Both the position numbers and the translations under genes were made by a program. Source: Flavobacteriaceae bacterium (GTDB lineage Bacteria; Bacteroidota; Bacteroidia; Flavobacteriales; Flavobacteriaceae). From it: 14,444 nucleotides of DNA. Of the stretch, positions 1 through 7,901 are shown one piece after another. The stretch spans positions 1 through 14,444 of the forward strand of contig JAHRWC010000047.1 in NCBI GenBank assembly GCA_019090365.1, given 5' to 3'. How positions within the stretch are numbered: the stretch's first letter is position 1; every line of letters begins with the position of its first letter. The notes under the pieces were generated by a model. The model searched no databases, was not told where the DNA came from, and saw only the letters and a program-made list of their open reading frames with translations.

Positions 1-1463
1 ACATACAATGGAACATCTAATTGTTTATTTGTTTGTACAATTCTATATTCGAAATTTCCATCCATCCCAATTTCAATAACATATAAATTGTATTTTTTAG
101 CACTTGCATCTTTAAATTGAATACGGTCATTTTTAATCTTTTTAACTTTCGAAGATCCATTTAAAAAGACATATACTTTATCTCCTACTACCGTTGAAGT
201 ATAAGATTCAGAATTAAACAATGGATTAGATGCTGTTTGTTTTTTATTGATATTTCTTGCCCAAAGAAGTTTTCCATCTGCATTAATTCTAGCCGAAATG
301 ATATCATTATAATGGTAATAGATATAATTTGTTCCAGTATTCATATTGTAATGTGATGTAATAAAAAATTCTTCAGCATTAAAAACGATATCTCCAGATC
401 CTTCTAACATAAACAAACCTCTATAGCGAAGACTTCTTAACTCTTTCTCTTTTTTCTTTCCGTATTTATCTAAAATAAACTGGTCCGTAAAAGGTTGATA
501 AGAGCTATTTGTTACTGTTAACGTATTTGGATCAATATCGTAACGAACAATTCCTTTATATCGGTTATCATTTCTATCTGAATAAAACCCTACACATGAT
601 AAAATATCACCACTTTTTAAACTTGTTAGTGAAGAAACAAAATGATCTTGCGTATTGAAACTTACTTGTTTTTGTCCTTCATCATTTAATTTAAACAATT
701 CATAATGGTAATTTGCTTTCCCTTTTTTCTTGCTTTTTCTAGATTCTCCTTCAAATACTTTACCTAAAAAGTAAACCGAACCGTCTTCATCATCGATACT
801 TACATCTTCATATTCGAAATATTTATCTTTTATATCTCTTTTAAATTCTCTCTGAAATACTTGATTGAAATTATCATCATACACAAAAATACGGTGTGTT
901 TCATTTTTCTTGTCTTTTATGTCAAAGTTAAAGGCCAAGTATTTTTTACTTTTCGAAAAAGTAAGCTGCCCCAACATGTCTCCATCAATTTGATTAGCAC
1001 CATTAGTGAAAAAAAGCAACCCAAATCCAACACCAAAATATCTCTTTATATCTTCTTTATCTAGGCTAAATAATTCGCTACTTGTAAAATCCAGTTTTCC
1101 TAAATCGGAAGTTAACACATTCACTGCAAAGGATTCTTTCCCCATTTTCTTTTCAAACAGGTGAACTTTTCCATCTTTAACTAATAACCCATCAATAAAA
1201 CTTTTATCGATATCAACTTCTGTTTCAGAAAGCAATTTTAAATTACTGTCAAAATGTTCTATATAGTATCCTTTAGGAGTTCTTATAAAACCTGCATAAT
1301 ATTTACGTAACGTAATAACACCACCTTGTCCATCTTCTTCAGAAAAAACTAATTCAGTATGTTTCTTTTTATCCTTAAATAACTGGCTCTTTTTTACACT
1401 GATTTTTTGAGCATGTGCAAAAGAGATTGTGAATAATAAAAGTAATAGTACAATTTTTTTCAT
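1..1463 (-). CDS. Secreted protein of unknown family, N-terminal 487 codons (3' end outside the window)
   Basis: The reading frame is open from an ATG at 1463-1461 to the left edge with no stop, so the C-terminus is missing. Residues 1-18 are a classic signal peptide: MKK, a Leu-rich core, then AHA|Q, so the product is exported to the periplasm or outer membrane. The mature part is rich in Lys, Asp, Tyr and Phe. It consists of short beta-strand-like segments (for example YLYVIEIGMDG-like and RIFVYDD-like stretches), many of which pair an aromatic strand with an Asp/Gly turn, as beta-propellers do. No catalytic motif or metal site is recognisable, and I do not know the family. It lies 76 bp downstream of the enoyl-CoA hydratase gene on the same strand, with a strong hairpin between them, so its expression may depend on readthrough. 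No ribosome binding site is visible. The coding call is firm; the function is unknown. Confidence 0.85.
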   Translation of the reverse strand, partial: MKKIVLLLLLFTISFAHAQKISVKKSQLFKDKKKHTELVFSEEDGQGGVITLRKYYAGFIRTPKGYYIEHFDSNLKLLSETEVDIDKSFIDGLLVKDGKVHLFEKKMGKESFAVNVLTSDLGKLDFTSSELFSLDKEDIKRYFGVGFGLLFFTNGANQIDGDMLGQLTFSKSKKYLAFNFDIKDKKNETHRIFVYDDNFNQVFQREFKRDIKDKYFEYEDVSIDDEDGSVYFLGKVFEGESRKSKKKGKANYHYELFKLNDEGQKQVSFNTQDHFVSSLTSLKSGDILSCVGFYSDRNDNRYKGIVRYDIDPNTLTVTNSSYQPFTDQFILDKYGKKKEKELRSLRYRGLFMLEGSGDIVFNAEEFFITSHYNMNTGTNYIYYHYNDIISARINADGKLLWARNINKKQTASNPLFNSESYTSTVVGDKVYVFLNGSSKVKKIKNDRIQFKDASAKKYNLYVIEIGMDGNFEYRIVQTNKQLDVPLY

Positions 1464-1486
1464 AAAAGTGATTTTTAACGTGTTAT

Positions 1487-1526
1487 AAAAAAAGAAACTC
1501 GAAAATTATTTTTCGAGTTTCTTTTT
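1487..1526 (-). terminator. Intrinsic terminator after the enoyl-CoA hydratase gene
   Basis: A perfect 17-bp inverted repeat, 1489-1505 with 1510-1526, has a 4-nt loop and a GC core (CTCG/CGAG). Read on the minus strand it ends in seven T residues (positions 1493-1487). It begins 14 bp after the hydratase stop codon, the usual place for a Rho-independent terminator. On the other strand the hairpin also has flanking T residues, but no plus-strand gene reaches it. Only 23 nt separate the T run from the start codon of the next gene on the same strand. Confidence 0.85.
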
Positions 1527-1539
1527 GTGTTTTATTGTA

Positions 1540-2322
1540 TTAATTTCCTGGGAAATTAGGTTTCTTTTTTTGTAAAAATGCTTGTGTGCCTTCTTTAAAA
1601 TCGGCTGTTCCAAAACACTTACCAAACTCTGTTACCTCTGTATCAAATCCATTTTCACCATCTTCAAAACCTGCATTAATTGATGAAATTGCAGAAGCTA
1701 TTGCTACTGATGAATTTCGCATAATTTTAGATGCAATTTTTTCGGCTAAGGGTAAAAGATCTTCCTGGGTTGTTACATGATTAACTAATCCATAATTAAG
1801 TGCTGTATTTGCATCAATCATTCCTGCGGTCATAATTAATTCCATTGCACGACCTTTTCCTACCAATTGAGGTAAACGTTGTGTGCCTCCATATCCAGGA
1901 ATAACACCTAAAGAAACTTCTGGTAAGCCCATTTTGGCATTATCACTTGCTAATCGGAAGTGAGCAGCTAAAGCTAATTCTAATCCACCTCCTAAAGCAA
2001 AACCATTAACGGCTGCTATTACTGGAGTTGAAAGATTAGCTACAAAATCGAACAATAATGCTTGACCTTCAGAAGCTAATTGTTCTCCTTCAGAAACTGA
2101 AAAATCTGCAAATTCACTAATATCTGCTCCTGCTACAAAAGCTTTTTCACCACTTCCTGTAATGATAATTACTTTCACATTTGGATCACTATCTGCATCT
2201 TTAAAAGCATGATGTAATTCTTTAATCGTTTGCTTATTTAATGCATTTAATTTTGAAGGGCGATTAATTGTTATGGTTGCAATACCATTCTTATTTTCTA
2301 AAAGAATATTGTCTAAATTCAT
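1540..2322 (-). CDS. Enoyl-CoA hydratase (crotonase family)
   Basis: A soluble cytoplasmic enzyme of 260 residues, the normal length for a single-domain crotonase. It probably hydrates trans-2-enoyl-CoA to 3-hydroxyacyl-CoA in fatty-acid or short-chain acyl-CoA breakdown. The CoA/oxyanion segment FVAGADI (62-68) and the second oxyanion segment NGFALGGGLELA (106-117) are present. Both catalytic glutamates of true hydratases are there: Glu115 in GGGLE, and Glu135 in GLPEVSLGVIPGYGGTQRL (132-150). Having both argues for a hydratase rather than an isomerase or another crotonase with one Glu. The C-terminal trimerisation helices (roughly 200-255) are complete. The start is ATG with no Shine-Dalgarno. 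A good -7 promoter element lies 29 bp upstream and a strong terminator follows, so it can be a monocistronic unit. Substrate chain length cannot be read from the sequence. Confidence 0.93.
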   Translation of the reverse strand: MNLDNILLENKNGIATITINRPSKLNALNKQTIKELHHAFKDADSDPNVKVIIITGSGEKAFVAGADISEFADFSVSEGEQLASEGQALLFDFVANLSTPVIAAVNGFALGGGLELALAAHFRLASDNAKMGLPEVSLGVIPGYGGTQRLPQLVGKGRAMELIMTAGMIDANTALNYGLVNHVTTQEDLLPLAEKIASKIMRNSSVAIASAISSINAGFEDGENGFDTEVTEFGKCFGTADFKEGTQAFLQKKKPNFPGN

Positions 2323-2350
2323 GATATATTTAAATTAAAAGGGGATGGTA

Positions 2351-2358
2351 CAAAGCTA
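2351..2358 (-). promoter_or_regulatory. Bacteroidota-type -7 promoter element for the enoyl-CoA hydratase gene
   Basis: On the minus strand this reads TAGCTTTG, an exact match to the Flavobacterium/Bacteroides -7 consensus TAnnTTTG. It sits in the 51-bp gap after the histidine kinase stop codon and 29 bp before the hydratase ATG, which would give a leader of about 20-25 nt. I find no TTG -33 box at the usual 17-21 nt spacing, which lowers confidence. Confidence 0.5.
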
Positions 2359-2373
2359 AGAAAATCAATGTAA

Positions 2374-3828
2374 TTACTTAGGAAAAGATACTTTAAAAGT
2401 TGTGCCATCTTCATTAGATGTTTTAAATGAAATAGTACCTCCATAGGTTTCAACAATTTTTTTAACCATAGCTAAACCAAGTCCCATTCCACTTGTTTTA
2501 GTTGTAAATTTTGGCTCAAAAACTTTATCTACATTTTCTTGAGATACTCCAATTCCATTATCCATCACTGTAATTGAAACATTTTCATTTTCAGAAATAA
2601 CGCTAACTTCAATTTTTGGATTTTCTGGTTGTTCTTCATTTATAGCTTGAATACTGTTTTTAACTAAATTAGTGATTACTCGAATTAATTGTGTTCGATC
2701 AAAATTTGCAATGATTTCTTTTTCTTCAGAATAGAAATTAATATAACCTTCATTGAAAATATCGAGCGCTAATTTTATAATCTTTACAACATTAAGTGTT
2801 TCATCTTGCTGTGCTGGCATTTGGGCATACGTTGAAAATGCTGATGCAATTGAACTCATTGTATCAATTTGTTGAATAAGCGTATTGCTGTATTCAGTCA
2901 TTTTCTTATGAATATCTGGATCATTTGGCTCAAACTTTCGATGAAAACTTTGAACCGTTAATCGCATTGGAGTCAATGGATTTTTAATTTCATGAGCTAC
3001 TTGCTTTGCCATTTCTCTCCAAGCAGCTTCACGTTCATTGCTCGCTAATTGTGCAGCACTATTTTCTAATTCGTCAATCATTCCGTTATATGCACTAACT
3101 AGTGTTGTTATTTCTTCGGAAGTATCGTCAATTATGATTTTTTGATTGCGTTTATTAAGTCGTGTTTCGGTTATTTTTTCACTTATTGTATTCAGTGATT
3201 TTGTAATGTATTTAGATAAGAAATAGGATAGTATTATTGCTATTAATAACATAAATAAATATGCATATCCTAAACGGATTAGATTTTCTTTTAATTCTTT
3301 ATTTATGAACTCATCGTCTTCAATATAGGGCAAATTTAATATAGCTAAAGGCTTAAAATGTCGATCCGTTATATAGGTATAAGAAGATCTAAATCCAGTC
3401 TTATTTTCTTCAAATTGTTCGACAAAACTTTTTGAAGAAGATTGTTTTAAACCATTTAATGCTTTTGATGAAATACTGTTTTTAGTGGTGTCTTTTACAA
3501 AAGAAGCTTTCGAAGTTTTTAATAATTTCCCTTCAAGGTCATACAAATAAATCTCAAGGTTATGAATGTCTTTAATCTCATAAATCTTGTCTTTAAAAAT
3601 TAAAGGAATCTTATCTGTTTCTACAGGATAGGTTGTTGTTTTTATGATATAATCAATATTCTTACGAATAGTCGCTTCTTTCCTTAAAAGTCGTTTTCCG
3701 TGGTAATCTTCGGCTTCTTCTCTATATTGGAATATGGTAACTACCGCGATAAGTATCGATGCTCCTATAACCAATAAGATCATTGATAAAAATATACGTA
3801 ACCGTAAAGACCCTTTGTAAAAACTCAT
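2374..3828 (-). CDS. NtrY-like membrane sensor histidine kinase
   Basis: An inner-membrane two-component sensor kinase of 484 residues. Transmembrane helix 1 is about 11-34 and helix 2 about 186-207; they enclose an extracytoplasmic sensor region of about 150 residues with no domain I can name. A HAMP linker follows (about 205-258). The dimerisation/phosphoacceptor H-box has His279 in VAHEIKNPLTPMRLTVQSF, the NtrY-type form of the box. The ATP-binding domain has the N-box (TNLVKNSIQAI, 386-396), G1 box DNGIG (423-427), an F-box region (VFEPKFTTK) and G2 box SGMGLGLAMVKKIV (446-459). All catalytic residues are intact, so it should be active. No response regulator gene is next to it, so its partner must be encoded elsewhere. 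It lies 52 bp after the Asp-box gene and 51 bp before the hydratase gene on the same strand. The signal sensed is unknown; an NtrY name would not imply nitrogen sensing here. Confidence 0.92.
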   Translation of the reverse strand: MSFYKGSLRLRIFLSMILLVIGASILIAVVTIFQYREEAEDYHGKRLLRKEATIRKNIDYIIKTTTYPVETDKIPLIFKDKIYEIKDIHNLEIYLYDLEGKLLKTSKASFVKDTTKNSISSKALNGLKQSSSKSFVEQFEENKTGFRSSYTYITDRHFKPLAILNLPYIEDDEFINKELKENLIRLGYAYLFMLLIAIILSYFLSKYITKSLNTISEKITETRLNKRNQKIIIDDTSEEITTLVSAYNGMIDELENSAAQLASNEREAAWREMAKQVAHEIKNPLTPMRLTVQSFHRKFEPNDPDIHKKMTEYSNTLIQQIDTMSSIASAFSTYAQMPAQQDETLNVVKIIKLALDIFNEGYINFYSEEKEIIANFDRTQLIRVITNLVKNSIQAINEEQPENPKIEVSVISENENVSITVMDNGIGVSQENVDKVFEPKFTTKTSGMGLGLAMVKKIVETYGGTISFKTSNEDGTTFKVSFPK

Positions 3829-3880
3829 TTATATTTTTTTAAGCTTTGGAATCAACAATAATTACACCAAAAGTTCCAAT

Positions 3881-6800
3881 TTATTTTTTATCCTCTTCAA
3901 TAAACAAATAATTTAAATTTAGTGAGTTAAATTGCTGATTAAATTTTGATATTTCTTTAGTCACTAATGCATTGAAACTTTGTAATTGCTTATTAATCTT
4001 AGTGGTTAATTCATTTTTAACTGCGATATCTTGTTGTGTTGGAGGAAAATCATCCATCCCAACTAAACTGTTTAAATGCCCTAACTTATTGGTTAATCGA
4101 ATAGGGAAATTTAAAGGATCTTGCCCGCTTTTATTTTTTGTTTGATAAAGAGTCTTTTCTATTTCTGAAAAATCTTCAGATAATTTTTTTGCTTCTTCTA
4201 CTAAGGTTTTCACCTCATCGTTGTCTTTATATTGTTCCTGAAACGCCTTCAATTGCTTATTAATTTTTCTGATTTTTTTAATTGACTTATGTGCATTATC
4301 AACTGTTTCATTTATTTCAGTAATAAAATCAAATTGTCTTTGCATTCCCACAACATCTGTTTCTGCATTTGGATCTGCTAATATTGAAATAGGTTGTGAA
4401 AAACTTTCTTCACCAACAGTTAAAACAACTTTATAATTTCCAGGTACAGCTTGAGGAGCTTTCATACTCGCCCACCATAATATCATCCCTTTTAATTTTT
4501 CAGCACTTTCACCTCTCATATTCCATGAAAAATAATTTGACCCATCTTTAACTTTAAATTTGTCCTCTTTATTTTTTGTGCTAAAACTTTTAATAGTATC
4601 ATTTTTTGAGTTTAAATAACTCAACTTAATTTCTTTATCTTTTGTATTCTTAATGTAAAAATAGGTCAACACTCCAGAAGGGTGATTAGTACCGCTTGTT
4701 AAAGATTTTTTTTGTGAATTACCTCCCATTCGGTAGGTGTCTTTTGGTTGAAAAAGGTAAACATCTTTCCCCTTTGCTTCTGAAAGTTGATGAATCGCTG
4801 TTAAGTCATCTAGAATCCATAAACTTCTTCCTTGTGTTGCAACCACAAGGTTATTTTCTTTTACAGCTAAATCTGTAATTGGAACTATTGGTAAATTAAG
4901 TTGAAAAGGTTGCCAATTATTTCCGCTATCAAATGAAACATACAATCCTGTTTCTGTTCCTGCGTATAAAATTCCATTCTTTTTTGGATCTTCCCTTAAC
5001 ACTCTAGTAAAATGTTCTTCAGAAATACCATTTGTTATTTTTTTCCAGGTTTTTCCAAAGTCTGTTGTTTTATACAAATATGGAGCAAAATCTCCCGTCT
5101 TATACTTTGTTCCTGCTATATAACAAGTACCAGCATCAAAAACAGAAGGTTCAATACTATTAATCATCATCCATTCTGGCATTCCTTTAGGAGTAACATT
5201 TGTCCAATTTGACCCTCCATCCTTTGATAAATGAATTAATCCATCATCACTTCCCGTCCATAAAATTCCTTCTGTAACAGGCGATTCAGCTGCAGCAAAA
5301 ATGGTACAATAATATTCTACTGAGGTATTGTCTTGTGTAATTGGACCTCCGGAAGATTTCTGTTTTTCAGGATCATTTCTAGTTAGGTCTGGACTGATAA
5401 CTTCCCAACTTTCTCCTTCGTTAGTAGAAACATGAACATGGTTTGAAAAAGTGTATAATTTCTTGGTATTATGTTTAGAAAAGAAAATAGGAAAATTCCA
5501 TTGAAAACGATATTTCATATCCTCAACTCCATGTCCCATCGGATTATCAGGCCAAACACTAATGCTACGTACGGTTCCTTTTTTATGGTTATAACGTGTT
5601 AAAAAACCGTCATAACTTCCACCATACACAATGTCGTTATTATTTGGATCTATTGCTATATGCGCACTTTCTCCTCCAGCGGTTGGTTCCCAATCATCCT
5701 CACTAATATTCCAACCTTCATTTCTATGTGAAATACGAATCGTTGAATTATCCTGTTGTGCAGCATAAATTCTATATGGAAACGAATTATCTGTAGTCAC
5801 TCTATAAAATTGAGCAGTTGGCTGATTATGATACGTACTCCATGTTTCACCTCCATCGTAACTTACTTGAGCTCCTCCATCATCACCCATAATCATTCTT
5901 TTTGAATTTTCTGGAGCAATCCAAAGATCATGATGATCCCCATGTGGAGCATTATGTGTACTATATGTTTTTCCTCCATCACTACTTTTATGATACCTTA
6001 CATTTAAAACATAAACTACATTCTCATCTTGAGAATCTGCATAAATACGAGTATAATACCAAGCTCTTTGACGTAGTTTTCTTTCACTATTAATTAACTT
6101 CCAGTTTTCACCACCATCTTCACTTTTATAAACGCCACCCTTTTCTTTATTTTCAACAATAGCCCAAACTTTATCTCCATTTAAAGGTGATACTGTTACT
6201 CCTATAATTCCAAGTGTGTCAGTCGGAAATCCTTCATTTTTAGATAGCTCTTTCCAAGTCTCTCCACTATCTGTACTTTTCCAAAGTGCAGAACCTTCTC
6301 CACCACTGCTTAGACTATATGGTGTTCTTCTAACATTCCAAGTAGAAGCATATAGAATTCTTGGATTTGTAGGATCCATTATTAAATCAACAGCACCTGC
6401 ATCTTGATTTACAAATAATTTTTTATTCCAAGTTTTTCCTCCGTCTGTACTTTTATAAATTCCTCTTTCTTGAGAAGATTTATAGATATTTCCTAAGACA
6501 GCAGCATATACAATATTGTGATTTTTGGGATGAATTGCAATTCTTGGAATATGCCTTCCTTTTTCAAGTCCCATTTGTTTCCATGTTTTCCCAGCATCTA
6601 CAGTTTTCCATATTCCATAACCAGAAGAAACATTACCTCGAACAGTAATTTCTCCCCCTCCAACATAAATTACGTTGGGATCATCTGCGCTAACTTGAAT
6701 AGAACCTATTGAGCCACCAAAAAAACCATCTGAAATGTTTTCCCAAGTACGTCCTCCATCTTCTGTTTTCCAGACTCCTCCACCTGTAGCACCAAAATAA

Positions 6801-6988
6801 AATAAATTTGGTTTGTTGGGCACTCCAGTTACGGCCGCACTTCTACCTCCTCGAAAAGGACCTAGTTGACGATACTCTATAGCATCATATAATGAAGTGT
6901 CATAATTTTGTGAATAGTTTTGTGTAGAAAAAGCAGTTAAAAAAATAAGTAAAACAAGTCTTATATTTTTAGGGTAGAAATGAAACAT
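3881..6988 (-). CDS. Secreted Asp-box/BNR (VPS10/sortilin-like) beta-propeller protein
   Basis: A 1035-residue exported protein. Residues 1-26 form a signal peptide (hydrophobic core LVLLIFLTAF, likely cut before Gln27). Residues about 35-730 carry at least eleven Asp-box motifs (S/T-x-D-x-G-x-T-W), for example near 75, 130, 180, 239, 290, 336, 377, 522, 589, 642 and 687. This spacing fits two consecutive beta-propellers as in sortilin/VPS10-type and xyloglucanase-like proteins. About 770-870 looks like an Ig/FN3-like beta-sandwich ending in VPGNYKVVLTVG. About 885-1030 is Lys/Glu-rich and helical, probably coiled coil. There is no T9SS C-terminal sorting domain. Annotation pipelines often call this family glycosyl hydrolase, but Asp boxes only mark the fold and I see no catalytic acid pair I could defend. 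The ATG is fixed by two in-frame stops about 8 codons upstream, and it lies inside an inverted repeat. Likely role: surface or periplasmic binding or processing of polymer, unproven. Confidence 0.9.
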   Translation of the reverse strand: MFHFYPKNIRLVLLIFLTAFSTQNYSQNYDTSLYDAIEYRQLGPFRGGRSAAVTGVPNKPNLFYFGATGGGVWKTEDGGRTWENISDGFFGGSIGSIQVSADDPNVIYVGGGEITVRGNVSSGYGIWKTVDAGKTWKQMGLEKGRHIPRIAIHPKNHNIVYAAVLGNIYKSSQERGIYKSTDGGKTWNKKLFVNQDAGAVDLIMDPTNPRILYASTWNVRRTPYSLSSGGEGSALWKSTDSGETWKELSKNEGFPTDTLGIIGVTVSPLNGDKVWAIVENKEKGGVYKSEDGGENWKLINSERKLRQRAWYYTRIYADSQDENVVYVLNVRYHKSSDGGKTYSTHNAPHGDHHDLWIAPENSKRMIMGDDGGAQVSYDGGETWSTYHNQPTAQFYRVTTDNSFPYRIYAAQQDNSTIRISHRNEGWNISEDDWEPTAGGESAHIAIDPNNNDIVYGGSYDGFLTRYNHKKGTVRSISVWPDNPMGHGVEDMKYRFQWNFPIFFSKHNTKKLYTFSNHVHVSTNEGESWEVISPDLTRNDPEKQKSSGGPITQDNTSVEYYCTIFAAAESPVTEGILWTGSDDGLIHLSKDGGSNWTNVTPKGMPEWMMINSIEPSVFDAGTCYIAGTKYKTGDFAPYLYKTTDFGKTWKKITNGISEEHFTRVLREDPKKNGILYAGTETGLYVSFDSGNNWQPFQLNLPIVPITDLAVKENNLVVATQGRSLWILDDLTAIHQLSEAKGKDVYLFQPKDTYRMGGNSQKKSLTSGTNHPSGVLTYFYIKNTKDKEIKLSYLNSKNDTIKSFSTKNKEDKFKVKDGSNYFSWNMRGESAEKLKGMILWWASMKAPQAVPGNYKVVLTVGEESFSQPISILADPNAETDVVGMQRQFDFITEINETVDNAHKSIKKIRKINKQLKAFQEQYKDNDEVKTLVEEAKKLSEDFSEIEKTLYQTKNKSGQDPLNFPIRLTNKLGHLNSLVGMDDFPPTQQDIAVKNELTTKINKQLQSFNALVTKEISKFNQQFNSLNLNYLFIEEDKK

Positions 6989-7024
6989 ATCTTTAATAAA
7001 TTGAAAATTTTATTAAAGATATGT
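6985..7024 (-). repeat. Perfect 16-bp inverted repeat containing the start codon of the Asp-box gene
   Basis: Positions 6985-7000 are exactly complementary to 7009-7024, with an 8-nt spacer. On the minus strand the left arm reads ACATATCTTTAATAAA. The ATG of the Asp-box gene (6988-6986) is in the distal arm. The proximal arm contains TATCTTTA (7021-7014), one base off the -7 promoter consensus. It is therefore either a dyad operator overlapping the promoter, or an mRNA hairpin that covers the start codon. The stem is almost entirely A-T, so as RNA it would be only moderately stable. It is not a terminator of the PPK2 operon in an obvious way, because no T run follows the stem. Confidence 0.75.
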
Positions 7025-7085
7025 AAATTCTTAAGGAAGAAAATAATATATATTTAGAATCTCAAAAAATATGCTAACAGTAAAT

Positions 7086-7901
7086 TTAATTTACTTCTAA
7101 ATCTATATGTTTAATAACCTCAATGTCTTTAACGACATAAGGTATTTTATCTAAAATATGCTCGATTGCATCTATTCTAGCAGTAGTTTTTCTATTTCCT
7201 TTTACAATAATCCATGGCGAATCGGTTGTATTGGTTTTTTCAAACATTGCTTTTTTGTAAACGGTATAATCATCCCAAAGTTCTAAGGCTCTTTTATCAA
7301 CGTCGCTAAATTTCCATTTTTTTACTGGGCTTGATTTAATATCCTCAAAACGTTTTGTTTGTTCTTCTTTTGAAATAGAAAAGTACAATTTTATTAAACG
7401 AGTACCTGATTCTGTAATCATTCGCTCAAAGTCATTTACTTGATTCATAAAAACATCATATTCCTCTTTAGTACAGAAACCATTAACAGGCTCTACAATC
7501 GCTCTATTGTACCAACTTCTGTCAAAGAAAACAATCTCACCTTCTCTAGGTAATTGGTTAATATAACGCTGAAAATACCATTGTCCTGTTTCTTCATCTG
7601 TAGGTTTTGGAAGAGCGACTACTCTAAACTCCCTAGGGTTTAAATGTTCTGTTGTTCTTCGAATAGCTCCACCTTTTCCTGCTGCATCTCGGCCTTCATA
7701 AATAACGACCACTTTTTCTTTATTTTCAGCAACCCAATTTTGCAATTGTATCAGTTCTTCTTGAAGTTCTTTTAATCTATTCTCATATTTTAAATACCTT
7801 AAAACCCTTGCTGGGTTGGTATTTTCACGAGTCAAAAATTGTTTGATCGCCTTTTTCTTATTTAAAAGAAGCATGTCTTTTTCTGAAAAACTATTCTTCA
7901 T
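7086..7901 (-). CDS. ppk2: Polyphosphate kinase 2, second copy of a tandem pair
   Basis: A cytoplasmic polyphosphate kinase 2 that moves phosphate between inorganic polyphosphate and nucleotides. Counted from the chosen ATG, the 271-residue protein has Walker A GRDAAGKGG (70-78), the Walker B-like FFDRSWYNRA (125-134) and the lid segment with KKWKFSDVDKRALELWDDY (about 194-212), all intact. A single domain of this length and the sequence style match PPK2 class I, which mainly phosphorylates nucleoside diphosphates; class is inferred, not proven. An in-frame TTG at 7910 would add three residues, but the ATG at 7901-7899 is the better start. It overlaps the stop of the first copy by 11 bp (ATGAAGAATAG), so translation is probably coupled. 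The C-terminus is about 15 residues shorter than in the first copy, yet both end in a KHID-containing tail, consistent with an old tandem duplication. Confidence 0.93.
   Translation of the reverse strand: MKNSFSEKDMLLLNKKKAIKQFLTRENTNPARVLRYLKYENRLKELQEELIQLQNWVAENKEKVVVIYEGRDAAGKGGAIRRTTEHLNPREFRVVALPKPTDEETGQWYFQRYINQLPREGEIVFFDRSWYNRAIVEPVNGFCTKEEYDVFMNQVNDFERMITESGTRLIKLYFSISKEEQTKRFEDIKSSPVKKWKFSDVDKRALELWDDYTVYKKAMFEKTNTTDSPWIIVKGNRKTTARIDAIEHILDKIPYVVKDIEVIKHIDLEVN

Noticed and set aside
861..1064. 67-codon plus-strand open frame
   Set aside because: It lies antisense to the continuous signal-peptide-bearing frame that spans 1463 to 1; composition is Ile/Phe/Lys noise and no homology is recognisable.
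3868..3875. AACTTTTG on the minus strand as a promoter for the histidine kinase
   Set aside because: The first base of TAnnTTTG is wrong and no TTG box lies at 17-21 nt; the gene may simply be read from the Asp-box gene upstream.
6800..6988. Asp-box protein as a T9SS cargo or a frameshifted pair
   Set aside because: The frame is continuous from signal peptide to stop with evenly spaced motifs, and the C-terminus is helical with no T9SS sorting domain.
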